From Bradyrhizobium sp. (GTDB lineage Bacteria; Pseudomonadota; Alphaproteobacteria; Rhizobiales; Xanthobacteraceae): DNA of 64,000 nucleotides. The stretch covers positions 1 through 64,000 of the forward strand of contig NZ_JAUSLT010000121.1 in assembly GCF_030646015.1 (NCBI RefSeq). Direction: 5' to 3'. Below are positions 1-8,673 of the stretch, in pieces; the stretch's first letter is position 1, and the number at the start of each line of letters is the position of its first letter. The notes under the pieces were generated by a model, which saw only the letters and a program-made list of their open reading frames with translations, was not told the DNA's origin and did not search any database. Position numbers and translations under genes: made by a program.

Positions 1-5
1 CGAGA

Positions 6-160
6 CGGGGTGGGGTGATCTCTCAACTCGGGCATCGTTCGAGATGAGAGACTGTCACCCCACCCCGCCGCACTCCGGACGATGCTTCGCATCGCCGGGT
101 TCGCGTCGACCCTCCCCCTCCAGGGGAGGGTGAAGGCCGTCCGTCAGCTATTGCACCCCA
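6..160. repeat. Intergenic palindromic repeat at the left edge
   Basis: Bases 6-18 (CGGGGTGGGGTGA) and 55-67 are perfect inverted copies around a loop that itself holds partly complementary CTCTCAACTCG/CGAGATGAGAG arms. A second small palindrome and a GGGGAGGG-type arm follow to about 160. It lies just upstream of the aminopeptidase gene. This resembles the mosaic intergenic repeats seen elsewhere in the window. No coding potential is visible. Confidence 0.6.
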
Positions 161-206
161 CCAAGACAGAGTTAGATAGAGTCTCTCACCCGCACGAGGC
201 CCAGCC

Positions 207-1463
207 ATGACCGTCCACGAACGCAACATCTCGGCATCGATCGATCCGATAAAACTCGACCGGCTCGCCGAGGTCGCCATCCGGATCGGGCTGAACCTGC
301 AGCCGGGGCAGGACCTGCTGCTGACGGCGCCGAGCGTGGCGCTGCCTTTGGTGCGCAAGGTTGCCGAGCATGCCTACAAGGCCGGCGCCGGCCTGGTGAC
401 GCCGATCCTGTCGGACGAAGAGATCACGCTGGCGCGCTACCGGTTCGCTCAGGACGACAGTTTCGATCGCGCCGCCGGCTGGCTTTACGACGGGATGTCG
501 AAGGCATTCTCCGCCAACACCGCGCGGCTCGCCATTGTCGGCGACAATCCGATGCTGCTGGCGGGCGAGGATCCCGCCAAGGTCTCGCGCGCCAGCAAGG
601 CCAATTCGATGGCCTATCAGCCCGCGCTGGAGAAAATCGTCGGCTTCGACGTCAACTGGAACATCATCGCTTATCCGAGCCCGGCCTGGGCGAAGCAGAT
701 GTTTCCGGGCGACGAGGAAGATGTCGCGGTGGCGAAACTGGCCGACGCCATCTTCGCGGCCTCGCGCGTCGACAATGACGACGCGGTCGCGTCATGGAAG
801 AAGCACAACGCGGTGCTGCGCGAGCGCACTGAATGGCTGAACGGCCAGCGCTTCAGCGCGCTGAAATATTCCGGACCGGGCACCGATCTCACGATTGGTC
901 TCGCCGACGGCCATGAATGGCAGGGCGGCGCTTCCACCGCGAAGAACGGCATCATCTGCAACCCCAATATTCCGACCGAGGAAGTGTTCACCACCCCGCA
1001 TGCGCGGCGGGTCAGCGGCCATGTTGTCAGCTCCAAGCCGCTGTCCTATCAGGGCTCGCTGATCGACAACATCTCGGTGCGGTTCGAGGACGGCCGCATC
1101 GTCGATGCCAAGGCCTCGCGCGGCGCCGAAGTGCTGAACAAGGTGCTCGACACCGACGAGGGCGCGCGCCAGCTCGGCGAAGTGGCGCTGGTGCCGCATT
1201 CCTCGCCGATCTCGAAAAGCGGGCTGTTGTTCTTCAACACCCTGTTCGACGAGAACGCCGCCTGCCACATCGCGCTCGGCCAGTGCTACTCGAAATGCTT
1301 CGTCGACGGCGGCAACCTGACGCCGGAGCAGATCGCGGCCCAGGGCGGCAACAAGAGCCTGATCCACATCGACTGGATGATCGGCTCCGACAAGACCGAC
1401 ATCGACGGCGTTCATGCCGACGGCCGGCTTGTGCCGGTGTTCCGCAAGGGCGAGTGGGCCTGA
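207..1463 (+). CDS. M29 family aminopeptidase (AmpS/aminopeptidase T type)
   Basis: The 418-residue product matches the length and layout of M29 metallo-aminopeptidases, cytoplasmic exopeptidases that remove N-terminal residues using a two-metal centre. Visible landmarks are the N-terminal segment with LNLQPGQDLLLTAP, the central EWQGGASTAKNG stretch, EEVFTTPHARRVSGHV, where family metal ligands lie, and the C-terminal HIDWMIGSDKTDIDG motif. There is no signal peptide. The ATG at 207 is preceded by a weak purine stretch and the reading frame is uninterrupted. It stands alone, bounded by a repeat upstream and a 277-base gap downstream in which I see no gene. Family assignment is strong; substrate preference cannot be read from sequence. 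Confidence 0.88.
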   Translation: MTVHERNISASIDPIKLDRLAEVAIRIGLNLQPGQDLLLTAPSVALPLVRKVAEHAYKAGAGLVTPILSDEEITLARYRFAQDDSFDRAAGWLYDGMSKAFSANTARLAIVGDNPMLLAGEDPAKVSRASKANSMAYQPALEKIVGFDVNWNIIAYPSPAWAKQMFPGDEEDVAVAKLADAIFAASRVDNDDAVASWKKHNAVLRERTEWLNGQRFSALKYSGPGTDLTIGLADGHEWQGGASTAKNGIICNPNIPTEEVFTTPHARRVSGHVVSSKPLSYQGSLIDNISVRFEDGRIVDAKASRGAEVLNKVLDTDEGARQLGEVALVPHSSPISKSGLLFFNTLFDENAACHIALGQCYSKCFVDGGNLTPEQIAAQGGNKSLIHIDWMIGSDKTDIDGVHADGRLVPVFRKGEWA

Positions 1464-1740
1464 GATAGTTAACGGGCGGCGCGAGCCGCCGCCCGATGCC
1501 AAAGCGGGCGTATTTGGCCTCTAATGCCTTCGATTGCGGCAGGCGGCCCGCAATGCGGCCGGTCTTGCATGCAACCTTGGCCATGGCGTTTTGGCCGCTA
1601 TTGGCCTAAAGCACGCCCAACTCAATCAAATCAATCATCCACGCGGCTGTGCATCTGCCAGGCACGCGAGCTTCAACCGATCCGGTTCGAAGCCGTATTC
1701 GGCTTTTCAGCGCTAGCGCCAACCAAGGTTTTCCCCTCCC

Positions 1741-3720
1741 GTGACATTCTCAACCACCAGCCCGCCGCTCGCCCGGGCCCTCGCCGAGCGCAACTACGAT
1801 TCCGCGACCGCGGTGCAGACCGCCGTGCTCGCTGACGCCGCTGTCGGCCGCGACCTGCTGGTCTCGGCGCAAACCGGCTCCGGCAAGACCGTCGCCTATG
1901 GGCTCGCCATCGCCAAGGACCTGCTCGGCGACGCCGAGCGGTTCGAGCGGGCCACCGCGCCCCTGGCGCTGATCGTGGCCCCCACCCGCGAACTGGCCTT
2001 GCAGGTGCAGCGCGAACTCGCCTGGCTCTATCAATACGCCGATGCGCGCGTGGTCTCCTGCGTCGGCGGCATGGATCCGCGCGCCGAGCAGCGCCAGCTG
2101 GCGGCGGGCGCCCACATCGTGGTCGGCACGCCCGGCCGTCTCTGCGACCATTTGCGGCGCGGCCGCCTCGACGTCTCGCAGTTGAAGGCCGTGGTGCTCG
2201 ACGAGGCTGACGAGATGCTCGATCTCGGCTTTCGCGAGGACATGGAGTTCATCCTCAAGACCACCCCGGCCACCCGCCGCACGCTGCTGTTCTCGGCGAC
2301 GCTGCCGCGCGGCATCGTGGCCATTGCCAAGACCTATCAGCAGCAGGCGTTTCGCGTCGAAGTCGAGGGCGACGAAGGCGGTCATGCCGATATCGAGTAT
2401 CGCGCCATCCGGATCGCGGCGGCCGATGTCGAACACGCGGTCGTCAACGTGCTGCGCTTCTTCGAATCGCCGGGCGCGCTGGTGTTCTGCAACACGCGTA
2501 ACGCGGTGCGGCACCTGCAGACGACGCTGTCGGAACGCGGCTTCTCCGTGGTCGCGCTGTCGGGCGAACTGACCCAGAACGAGCGGACCACGGCGCTGCA
2601 GTCGCTGCGCGATGGCCGCGCCCGGGTCTGCGTCGCTACCGACGTCGCGGCGCGCGGCATCGACCTGCCGAACCTCGACCTCGTCATTCACTCCGATCTG
2701 CCGAACGATGCGGAGGTGATGCAGCATCGCTCCGGCCGCACCGGCCGTGCCGGCCGCAAGGGTGTCAGCGTTCTGCTGGTGCCGCCGGCGCGCAAGCGGC
2801 GCGCGGAATTGCTGCTGAATCTCGGCGGCATCGACGCCGTCTGGGGCACCGCGCCCACCTCGGAAGAAATTCGCAAGCTCGATCAGGAGCGGATGCTGAA
2901 GGACACGCTGTTCGCGGAAGAGCCGACGCCGGAGGATCTGGTACTGGCGCAGGCCATGCTGGCCGAGCGCTCGCCCGAGGAAATCGCGGCAGCCCTGGCG
3001 CGGCTCTACCGCGCGCGGCTGCCGTCGCCGGAAGACATTCTCGATCCCGGCCAGGGCGCCGGCCGGTCTCGTGACACCAATAGCCGGGACACCAATAGCC
3101 GGGACAAAGGCGCGCGTCCGCCGCGTGGTGAGGATCGCGATTACGCGCCGCGTTCAAAACCCGGCAAATCATCGCCGCGTCACGGCGGCATGGCGGAGGG
3201 GAGCGTGTGGTTTCGCGCCGCCATCGGCCGCAAGAAGAACGCCGAAGCGCGCTGGCTGTTGCCGATGATCTGCCGCCGCGGCGGCATCGACAAGCATGAC
3301 ATCGGCGCCATCCGCATCATGGACACCACCACCGAGTTCGAGATTTCCAAGGGGGCCGCGGAATCCTTTGCCGCCATGATCCGGCGTCCCGACAAGGAAG
3401 ACAACATCCGCATCGAGGCGATGACTGAGGCGCCGCAGAGCCAGCCGCCGCAGGAGAAGCGTTCCTATCCGCCGCGGCGCGAAGCCGGCGCCGCGGAGCG
3501 CGGCGATCGCCCGAACGATCGTTTTCGCGACGAGCGCGGGCCGAAGCCGCACGGCAAGCCTGCTGGCGGAAGCGGGCCGGGCTTTGCCCGGGAGCCGGGC
3601 TTCGACAAGAAAAAGAAATATGCGCACAAACCCGCTTACGCGGGAAAGCCGGCGCATGCCGGCGCGGGCGATGCGAAGCCCGCGTTCGGAAAGAAGAAAA
3701 AGAAGAATCGCGCCGGCTGA
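1741..3720 (+). CDS. DEAD-box ATP-dependent RNA helicase with DbpA-type C-terminal domain
   Basis: 659 residues with GTG as start. Helicase motifs appear in order: the Q-motif region (residues about 15-25), motif I AQTGSGKT (about 43), PTRELA, GTPGRL, DEAD within VLDEADEML (about 155), SAT in LLFSATLP, then the second RecA domain with ARGIDLP and HRSGRTGRAG. Residues about 480-560 (VWFRAAIGRKKNAEARWLL onward) match the RNA-binding DbpA/CsdA C-terminal fold, which in relatives targets structured RNA such as rRNA. The last 100 residues are Lys/Arg/Gly-rich and end in KKKKKNRAG, probably a nonspecific RNA-binding tail. A short in-frame tandem repeat (RDTNSRDTNSRDKG, about 3070-3105) sits in the linker. 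The likely role is ribosome assembly or cold-related RNA remodelling. The start codon is the least certain part because no good Shine-Dalgarno is seen. Confidence 0.9.
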   Translation: MTFSTTSPPLARALAERNYDSATAVQTAVLADAAVGRDLLVSAQTGSGKTVAYGLAIAKDLLGDAERFERATAPLALIVAPTRELALQVQRELAWLYQYADARVVSCVGGMDPRAEQRQLAAGAHIVVGTPGRLCDHLRRGRLDVSQLKAVVLDEADEMLDLGFREDMEFILKTTPATRRTLLFSATLPRGIVAIAKTYQQQAFRVEVEGDEGGHADIEYRAIRIAAADVEHAVVNVLRFFESPGALVFCNTRNAVRHLQTTLSERGFSVVALSGELTQNERTTALQSLRDGRARVCVATDVAARGIDLPNLDLVIHSDLPNDAEVMQHRSGRTGRAGRKGVSVLLVPPARKRRAELLLNLGGIDAVWGTAPTSEEIRKLDQERMLKDTLFAEEPTPEDLVLAQAMLAERSPEEIAAALARLYRARLPSPEDILDPGQGAGRSRDTNSRDTNSRDKGARPPRGEDRDYAPRSKPGKSSPRHGGMAEGSVWFRAAIGRKKNAEARWLLPMICRRGGIDKHDIGAIRIMDTTTEFEISKGAAESFAAMIRRPDKEDNIRIEAMTEAPQSQPPQEKRSYPPRREAGAAERGDRPNDRFRDERGPKPHGKPAGGSGPGFAREPGFDKKKKYAHKPAYAGKPAHAGAGDAKPAFGKKKKKNRAG

Positions 3721-3733
3721 GGCGGCGCGCGGT

Positions 3734-3917
3734 CTAGCGTGTTCCGTCCGCCGGCAGACCGCCGAGCGTTCGCGCCGACGGCGGACAGGTGATGGTCGCC
3801 TCCAGCGTATTCAGAATGTTTTCCGTGGTGAAACGCTGGTCCCACAGCCGGTTGCTCCGGGTCCTCGGCGTTTCCTGCGCGGCCTCGCGCGCGGACAGGA
3901 TGGCGTTGGCATAGGAA
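3734..3917 (-). pseudogene. Probable 3' remnant of an unrecognised gene
   Basis: Read on the minus strand, the frame ending at 3734 gives a protein-like tail (SYANAILSAREAAQETPRTR, then RFTTENILNTLEATITCPP and a hydrophilic end) with codon composition unlike a random shadow. No start or upstream domain is found, because sequence above about 3917 in this frame becomes Arg/Ser-rich noise. I do not recognise the family. The simplest reading is the C-terminal stub of a deleted gene, but a chance open frame cannot be excluded. Confidence 0.3.
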
Positions 3918-3992
3918 CATCGACAGTCGCTGCTCGAGCAATGCCGCCGGCAGCGGCAAAGCCGGGAAAGTGGCGCGCTGCTCGCCGACGTG

Positions 3993-4166
3993 ATGCGGCG
4001 CATTCATTGCGGCGCCGATCCGGAAAAAGTCGCGGCATCCGCGTTTCTGGTGTGGCAGCTCGGCGAAGCCACCATGCGGCTGGCGATCTCGCTGCCCCGC
4101 AGGGAAGGCGACGCGATCGTGGAGGCTTACAAGCGGATGACCCTGCGCGAGATTGCGGAAGTCTGA
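3993..4166 (+). CDS. Small hypothetical protein or gene remnant (57 aa)
   Basis: The frame gives MRRIHCGADPEKVAASAFL, a Trp-Gln-Leu-Gly-Glu segment, LAISLPRREGDAIVEAYKRM and a tail ending REIAEV: a plausible mostly helical small protein. The open frame continues upstream without a standard start to an in-frame TAG at about 3910, so it may be the 3' part of a longer damaged gene; a GTG directly precedes the chosen ATG. It lies 76 bases before the flavoenzyme start. No family is recognised. Confidence 0.3.
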   Translation: MRRIHCGADPEKVAASAFLVWQLGEATMRLAISLPRREGDAIVEAYKRMTLREIAEV

Positions 4167-4242
4167 CGCGGCCGTTGTTGGCGAGGCGAAATATGGTATG
4201 GCCTGCCTTCGACTGCCAATCGATGTCCGACCGGATTTTGCA

Positions 4243-5412
4243 ATGACCGATACGCTTGACGGCTTCGCGCCGCTCGTCGCCATCCAGCCGCTGCTCGCCG
4301 AACTCGCCGCGCGCGCGGCCGAGATGGAAGAGGCGCGGCGGCTTCCGGCGGATCTGGCGCGCAAGATGGCGGAGACCGGTGTGTTTCGCATGGTGACGCC
4401 AAAACGCTATGGTGGCTTTGAGGCCAGTCCGCGCCAGATCGTCGGGACCATCGAGGCCATTTCGGCAGTCAATGCCAGCGCCGGCTGGTGCACGATGATC
4501 GCGGCCACGACCGCGCTCAACGCCGCCTATATGGCGCCGGACGCGGCGGCCGAAATCTATGCCGATCCCCTGACGATTACCGGCGGCGTGTTCGCCCCGA
4601 TGGGCAAGGCGATCGTCGAGGGTGACGGCTACCGGGTTTCCGGACGCTGGCAGTGGGGCTCGGGCTCGGCGAATTGCAGCTGGCTCTGCGGCGGATGCAC
4701 GGTCTGGGAAAATGGCGAGATGAAGCGCCTCGCCAGCGGCGCGCCAGAGATGCGGATGATGGTGTTTCCCGCCAGCGACGCTAGTTTGCACGATACCTGG
4801 CACGTGATGGGCCTCAAGGGTACCGGCTCCGGCGACTTCGAGGTCAGGGATATGTTCGTGCCGCGGGGAAGGTCGGTGTCGCTGATCAGCGATGCGCCGC
4901 GCGAGCAGGGGCGGCTGTTCAAGTTTCCGTCGTTCGGATTGCTGGCGCTGGGCGTCAGCGCGGTCGCACTCGGCAATTGCCGCGGTGCGCTCGATGCCTT
5001 TGTGGCGCTGGCGACCGTCAAGAAGAGCCAGGGCTCGGCCAAAACGCTGGCCGAGCGCCAGACGGTGCAGGCGGCCTATGCGGATGGCGAGGCGAAATGG
5101 CGCGCCGCGCGTGCCTACCTGATGGCCGAGATCGACCGGGTCTGGGAGATCGCCGGCCGGCCGAAGCCAATTCCGGTTGAAGCGCGCACCGATCTGCGCC
5201 TCGCCTGCACCCACATGACGCGCACCGGCGCCGACATCTGCCGCACGCTGTACGACCTCGGCGGCGGCAGCGCGCTGTTCGAGAGCAGCGACCTGCAGCG
5301 CCGCTTCCGCGACGCCCACGCCATCACCCAGCACATCGTCACCGCGCCCGCGACCTACGAGTTGATCGGCCGTATCCGGTTCGGCCTGCCGACCGATGCG
5401 GGCATGCTCTAG
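4243..5412 (+). CDS. Acyl-CoA dehydrogenase-like flavin-dependent monooxygenase family protein
   Basis: 389 residues from the ATG that gives MTDTLDGFAPLVA; a longer frame begins at 4153 but its extra N-terminus does not look conserved. The fold is that of the acyl-CoA dehydrogenase superfamily with a type-2 C-terminal domain, as in the HsaA/HpaB-like and pigment-biosynthesis monooxygenases: helical N-terminal domain with FRMVTPKRYGGFEASP, beta domain with WQWGSGSANCSW and MGLKGTGSGDFEVRDMFVP, and the C-terminal helical bundle with LYDLGGGSALFESSDLQRRF. These two-component enzymes use reduced flavin from a partner reductase to hydroxylate aromatic or other substrates. No reductase gene lies nearby, so the substrate is unknown. 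It converges on the amidohydrolase gene with a 12-base gap. Confidence 0.8.
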   Translation: MTDTLDGFAPLVAIQPLLAELAARAAEMEEARRLPADLARKMAETGVFRMVTPKRYGGFEASPRQIVGTIEAISAVNASAGWCTMIAATTALNAAYMAPDAAAEIYADPLTITGGVFAPMGKAIVEGDGYRVSGRWQWGSGSANCSWLCGGCTVWENGEMKRLASGAPEMRMMVFPASDASLHDTWHVMGLKGTGSGDFEVRDMFVPRGRSVSLISDAPREQGRLFKFPSFGLLALGVSAVALGNCRGALDAFVALATVKKSQGSAKTLAERQTVQAAYADGEAKWRAARAYLMAEIDRVWEIAGRPKPIPVEARTDLRLACTHMTRTGADICRTLYDLGGGSALFESSDLQRRFRDAHAITQHIVTAPATYELIGRIRFGLPTDAGML

Positions 5413-5424
5413 GACGCCGTTTGA

Positions 5425-6480
5425 TCAGCCGAGCTTCAGCCGGTAGAAATCGGTCGCTGTGTTAGAGAACAGCGCCGTCCTCTCGGCTTCGCTGTATTGC
5501 GCGGCGATGCGCTTGAAGGCGTTGAAGATAACCTGATAGCTGCACTGGCCCTTGTCGGGTGGAAAATTGCTTTCGAACATCGCGCGGTTGGGGCCGAAGG
5601 CCTCGATGCAGGTTTCGATATACGGACGCCACGCCGCCGCGGCCTGTTCCGACGATGGCGGCATCGCCCGCTCGTGAAAATCATAACCGAGCAGCCGCAT
5701 CGCGAGTCCGCCGAGTTTCACCGAGACATTGGGGTACTTGGCGATTTCCTCGATCGAGGCCTTCCACGTCACAAACGTCTCCTCGCGCTTGCCGGCGAAA
5801 CGGCCGATGCCGACCGGGCCGCCGCAATGGTCGAGCACGATCCTGGTGTCCGGAAAGGCGCGGGCGAGATCGACCAATTCCCCGATCTGCGGATGAAACA
5901 GCCAGGCATCGAAACTCAGGTTCAATGGTGCGAGACAGGCAAAACCCTCGCGGAAGGCAGCATCGAGCAGCAGGCCTTTCGGTCGCTTGGCATACATGCC
6001 GGCGACCTCGAACTCGGCATCCCATGCCGAGGAGTGCCGGATGCCGCGGAAGCGGCCGCCTCCGGCAGCGATTTCCGCTTCCAGCACCGGTTTTGCGCCA
6101 TCGCCGAGCAACAGATTGACGTGGCTGACGATGCCGGCATTGATCTGCGCCGGACCATAGCCGCCGCTGGCGCTCATCGCCGCGACGCCGTTGGCGAACT
6201 CGACTTCGCCGACCGGGCGGAGCGCTTCGGGTCCTGACGCACGGTACATCGATCGGCAATCGACATAGACGGTCGCGACAATATTGTGGCCGGAGGCGAT
6301 ATCGGCAGCCATCTCCTCGAGCATGTAGCGCTGGCCGCCGCGATCCCAGAGATGATGATGCGGATCGACGATCGGACGGGCGGGATCGATCACTTCCTCG
6401 GTGTACTGCGCCAGCCAGTCTTCGCGTGGATCGGCATACAATCCGCTGCTCGATGCCGCGGCAGTGCTGGTGGTCATCAT
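5425..6480 (-). CDS. Amidohydrolase of the lactonase/PDC hydrolase group (COG3618 type)
   Basis: 351 residues. The N-terminal motif VDPHHHLWDRGG is the metal-binding HxH of amidohydrolase_2 enzymes. Further landmarks are GIRHSSAWD, LSFDAWLFHPQ, RIVLDHCGGPVG, the VSVKLGGLAM strand and FESNFPPDKGQCSY near the C-terminus, which places a conserved catalytic Asp at the end of the TIM barrel. Relatives hydrolyse lactones such as 2-pyrone-4,6-dicarboxylate or sugar lactones in the cytoplasm. The gene is divergent from nothing close; the minus-strand MBL-fold gene lies 49 bases upstream, so the two could be co-transcribed. The exact substrate is not deducible. Confidence 0.82.
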   Translation of the reverse strand: MMTTSTAAASSSGLYADPREDWLAQYTEEVIDPARPIVDPHHHLWDRGGQRYMLEEMAADIASGHNIVATVYVDCRSMYRASGPEALRPVGEVEFANGVAAMSASGGYGPAQINAGIVSHVNLLLGDGAKPVLEAEIAAGGGRFRGIRHSSAWDAEFEVAGMYAKRPKGLLLDAAFREGFACLAPLNLSFDAWLFHPQIGELVDLARAFPDTRIVLDHCGGPVGIGRFAGKREETFVTWKASIEEIAKYPNVSVKLGGLAMRLLGYDFHERAMPPSSEQAAAAWRPYIETCIEAFGPNRAMFESNFPPDKGQCSYQVIFNAFKRIAAQYSEAERTALFSNTATDFYRLKLG

Positions 6481-6529
6481 TTCACTCCCTGTCTTTCTTG
6501 TTATTGTTGAAGCCTCGCGGCCCAGTGAC

Positions 6530-7351
6530 TCAAACCCCGTCCAGAATAATCACCGTCGGCGTTGTCGGCAGCGTCTCCCGCGATATTTTGAGGCTCCGCT
6601 CGCCGCGGCGGTCGATCTCGAACTGCTGGCCGATCTTCTGCATGAAATCGTCGAGCGGGGTCATGAAGCGATGCATCGGCAGCACCACCGAGGAACGCAG
6701 CCGCCGCGTGATCTCGGAAATGCCGTCGAGCGACATCGTATAGGTGCCGTCGATCGGCACCATCAGGATGTCGATGCGGCCGATCTGGGCGAAATGGCTG
6801 TCGTCGAGCTTGTGGTGCAAATGGCCGAGATGGCCGATGCAGAGGCCGGCGACCTCGAAGATGAAGATCGAGTTGCCGTCCCGGACCAGCGCGTTGTGTG
6901 AATCGTCCATGGTGTAGGGGCGGATGTCGGTGGTGACGTTGCGGATATAGACGTCGCCGATGCGCTTGTTGATATAGGCGGGCTTACCGTCATCGCCCCA
7001 GCCATGCAGCACATGCGCGATGCCGCGGTCCGGGGACAGCGAGTAATGCGTGGAATGGGCGCGGTTCATGGTGACGACATCGGGCAATCGGCCGGTCTGG
7101 TAGGCGCCGCTGTAGTCGGTCGCGATCCGCACGCCGTCGCGCGACTCGATGTAATAGGTCGAATGGCCGGCATAGGTGATCGTGACTTCCTCGCCCTTCG
7201 CGGCTGCAAGCCGCAGGCTGACCGGCGTGGCGCGCGGCGGCGCATTCGCCATCGCCAGGCACTCGCTGCGCAGCGGTTGTTGTTGCTGGGCGGCGGCCGG
7301 CGCCATCAGCGGACACAGCATGGCAATGACGACAGGCAAGGATCGCAGCAT
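6530..7351 (-). CDS. Exported metallo-beta-lactamase-fold hydrolase (UlaG/COG2220-like)
   Basis: 273 residues beginning with a clear Sec signal peptide (MLRSLPVVIAMLCPLMAPAA, cleavage near AAAQ). The mature part shows the beta-lactamase-like core: YAGHSTYYIESRDGVRIATD, a diverged histidine motif NRAHSTHYS instead of the usual HxHxDH, GLCIGHLGHLHH, and LMVPIDGTYTM followed by VLPMHRF. The replacement of the canonical DH residues suggests altered or weakened metal binding. It is periplasmic by prediction. Located upstream of and in the same direction as the amidohydrolase. No specific function can be given. Confidence 0.75.
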   Translation of the reverse strand: MLRSLPVVIAMLCPLMAPAAAQQQQPLRSECLAMANAPPRATPVSLRLAAAKGEEVTITYAGHSTYYIESRDGVRIATDYSGAYQTGRLPDVVTMNRAHSTHYSLSPDRGIAHVLHGWGDDGKPAYINKRIGDVYIRNVTTDIRPYTMDDSHNALVRDGNSIFIFEVAGLCIGHLGHLHHKLDDSHFAQIGRIDILMVPIDGTYTMSLDGISEITRRLRSSVVLPMHRFMTPLDDFMQKIGQQFEIDRRGERSLKISRETLPTTPTVIILDGV

Positions 7352-7642
7352 GGCAGGCCCCGTGTTCCGATGACCGGAGCGGCACTGTATCGCCGAATCC
7401 GGCAGCCGTCATGGCGACATCGATGCTGGCCAGTCATCTGGAGGCGGCAGACTGGAACAAGATGTCGCGGTTTGAATTGCCGTCCGCCGGAATTCCGGCG
7501 GGTGTTTCGGCATTTTCCGCTTGGCTGCGACGCCCGTTAAGCGATTAAGCTGGGCGCTGTGGCCAAGCCTGGACAGGTCGAGCGCAAGCATCGTCTCGAT
7601 CCGGGCACGCCACGCGGGAGTTGCATCCGGGGGTCCAGTTTG

Positions 7643-8560
7643 ATGCGTGCATCCTCATCCCATCGGCTGGAGCCGTTGCGCCATGTCGATGCCGGCGCTC
7701 TCAATGTCGCCTATCACGAGGCGGGTCCCGTCCACGGTCCGGTCGTGATGCTGCTGCACGGCTTCCCCTACGACGTCCATTCCTATGTCGACGTTGCCCC
7801 CATGCTGGCGGCGCAAGGCTGCCGCGTCATCGTTCCCTATTTGCGCGGTTATGGCGCAACCCGATTCCGCGACAAGGCGACGCCGCGCTCGGGAGAGCAG
7901 GCCGCGTTGGGCGCCGACCTGATCGCGCTGATCGATGCGCTTCGCATCCAGCGTGCGGTGTTCGCCGGCTATGACTGGGGTGGCCGCGCCGCCTGCGTCG
8001 GCGCCGCGCTATGGCCGGCGCGTTGCGCTGGCCTGGTGTCGCTCAACAGCTATAATATTCAGGATATCGCGCGAGCCATGGTGCCGGCCAGCGCCGAGCG
8101 CGAGGTCGCGCTCTGGTACCAGTATTATTTTCAGCTCGAGCGCGGCCGCGCCGGTCTCGCCGCCAACCGGCGCGAGATCGCGAAAATTCTTTGGCAACAA
8201 TGGTCGCCGAACTGGGCCTTCGACGACGCCACCTTCGATCGAACGGCCGCAGCCTTCGACAATCCTGACTACGTCGACGTCGTGATCCACAGTTACCGTC
8301 ATCGTTACGGGCTGGCCGAAGGCGATCCGCAATATGCCGGTCTGCAGCAACGGTTGGCGGCGCAGCCTGCGATTTCGGTGCCCGCCATCACGCTGGACGG
8401 CGCCGGCGACGGCGTGTTCCCCGCCAATGACGGCAGCGCGACCGCGGCGAAATTTACCGGCCCGCGCAGCCATCGGGTGATCCCGCGTGCGGGGCATAAC
8501 CTGCCGCAGGAAGAACCCGAAGCGTTCGCGGCGGCGGTGATGGAGTTAGTGAAGGCATAA
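7643..8560 (+). CDS. Alpha/beta hydrolase, epoxide-hydrolase type
   Basis: 305 residues from the ATG at 7643 (a TTG directly precedes it; an in-frame GTG at 7559 would add 28 unlikely residues). The catalytic layout is that of soluble epoxide hydrolases and haloalkane dehalogenases: oxyanion motif HGFPYD (about 39-44), nucleophile elbow GYDWGG with Asp111, Trp next to it, a cap domain with YQYYFQLERG, the acid in GDGVF and the catalytic His in AGHNLPQEEPE (about 285). An Asp nucleophile rather than Ser indicates an ester intermediate. The gene is followed within 12 bases by a perfect palindrome that could end or protect its transcript. The substrate is unknown. Confidence 0.85.
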   Translation: MRASSSHRLEPLRHVDAGALNVAYHEAGPVHGPVVMLLHGFPYDVHSYVDVAPMLAAQGCRVIVPYLRGYGATRFRDKATPRSGEQAALGADLIALIDALRIQRAVFAGYDWGGRAACVGAALWPARCAGLVSLNSYNIQDIARAMVPASAEREVALWYQYYFQLERGRAGLAANRREIAKILWQQWSPNWAFDDATFDRTAAAFDNPDYVDVVIHSYRHRYGLAEGDPQYAGLQQRLAAQPAISVPAITLDGAGDGVFPANDGSATAAKFTGPRSHRVIPRAGHNLPQEEPEAFAAAVMELVKA

Positions 8561-8571
8561 GTCCCGAATCC

Positions 8572-8650
8572 CGTCATTGCGAGCGCAGCGAAGCAATCCA
8601 TCTACCACCCCGCGCAGTTCATGGATTGCTTCGCTGCGCTCGCAATGACG
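8572..8650. repeat. Perfect 30-bp inverted repeat between two genes
   Basis: Bases 8572-8601 and 8621-8650 are exact inverted copies (CGTCATTGCGAGCGCAGCGA... and its reverse complement) separated by a 19-base loop. It lies 11 bases after the hydrolase stop and 23 bases before the next gene's ATG. This is a recurrent palindromic element type in Bradyrhizobium and Rhodopseudomonas intergenic DNA, recalled rather than searched. As RNA it would form a very stable hairpin. Confidence 0.85.
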
Positions 8651-8673
8651 ATTTTTCAGTAAAGGCAATTCAG

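Noticed and set aside
3811..5334. Long minus-strand open frame of 507 residues
   Set aside because: It lies wholly antisense to the flavoenzyme gene, is rich in Arg, His and Gly and has no domain pattern; a product of GC-rich codon bias.
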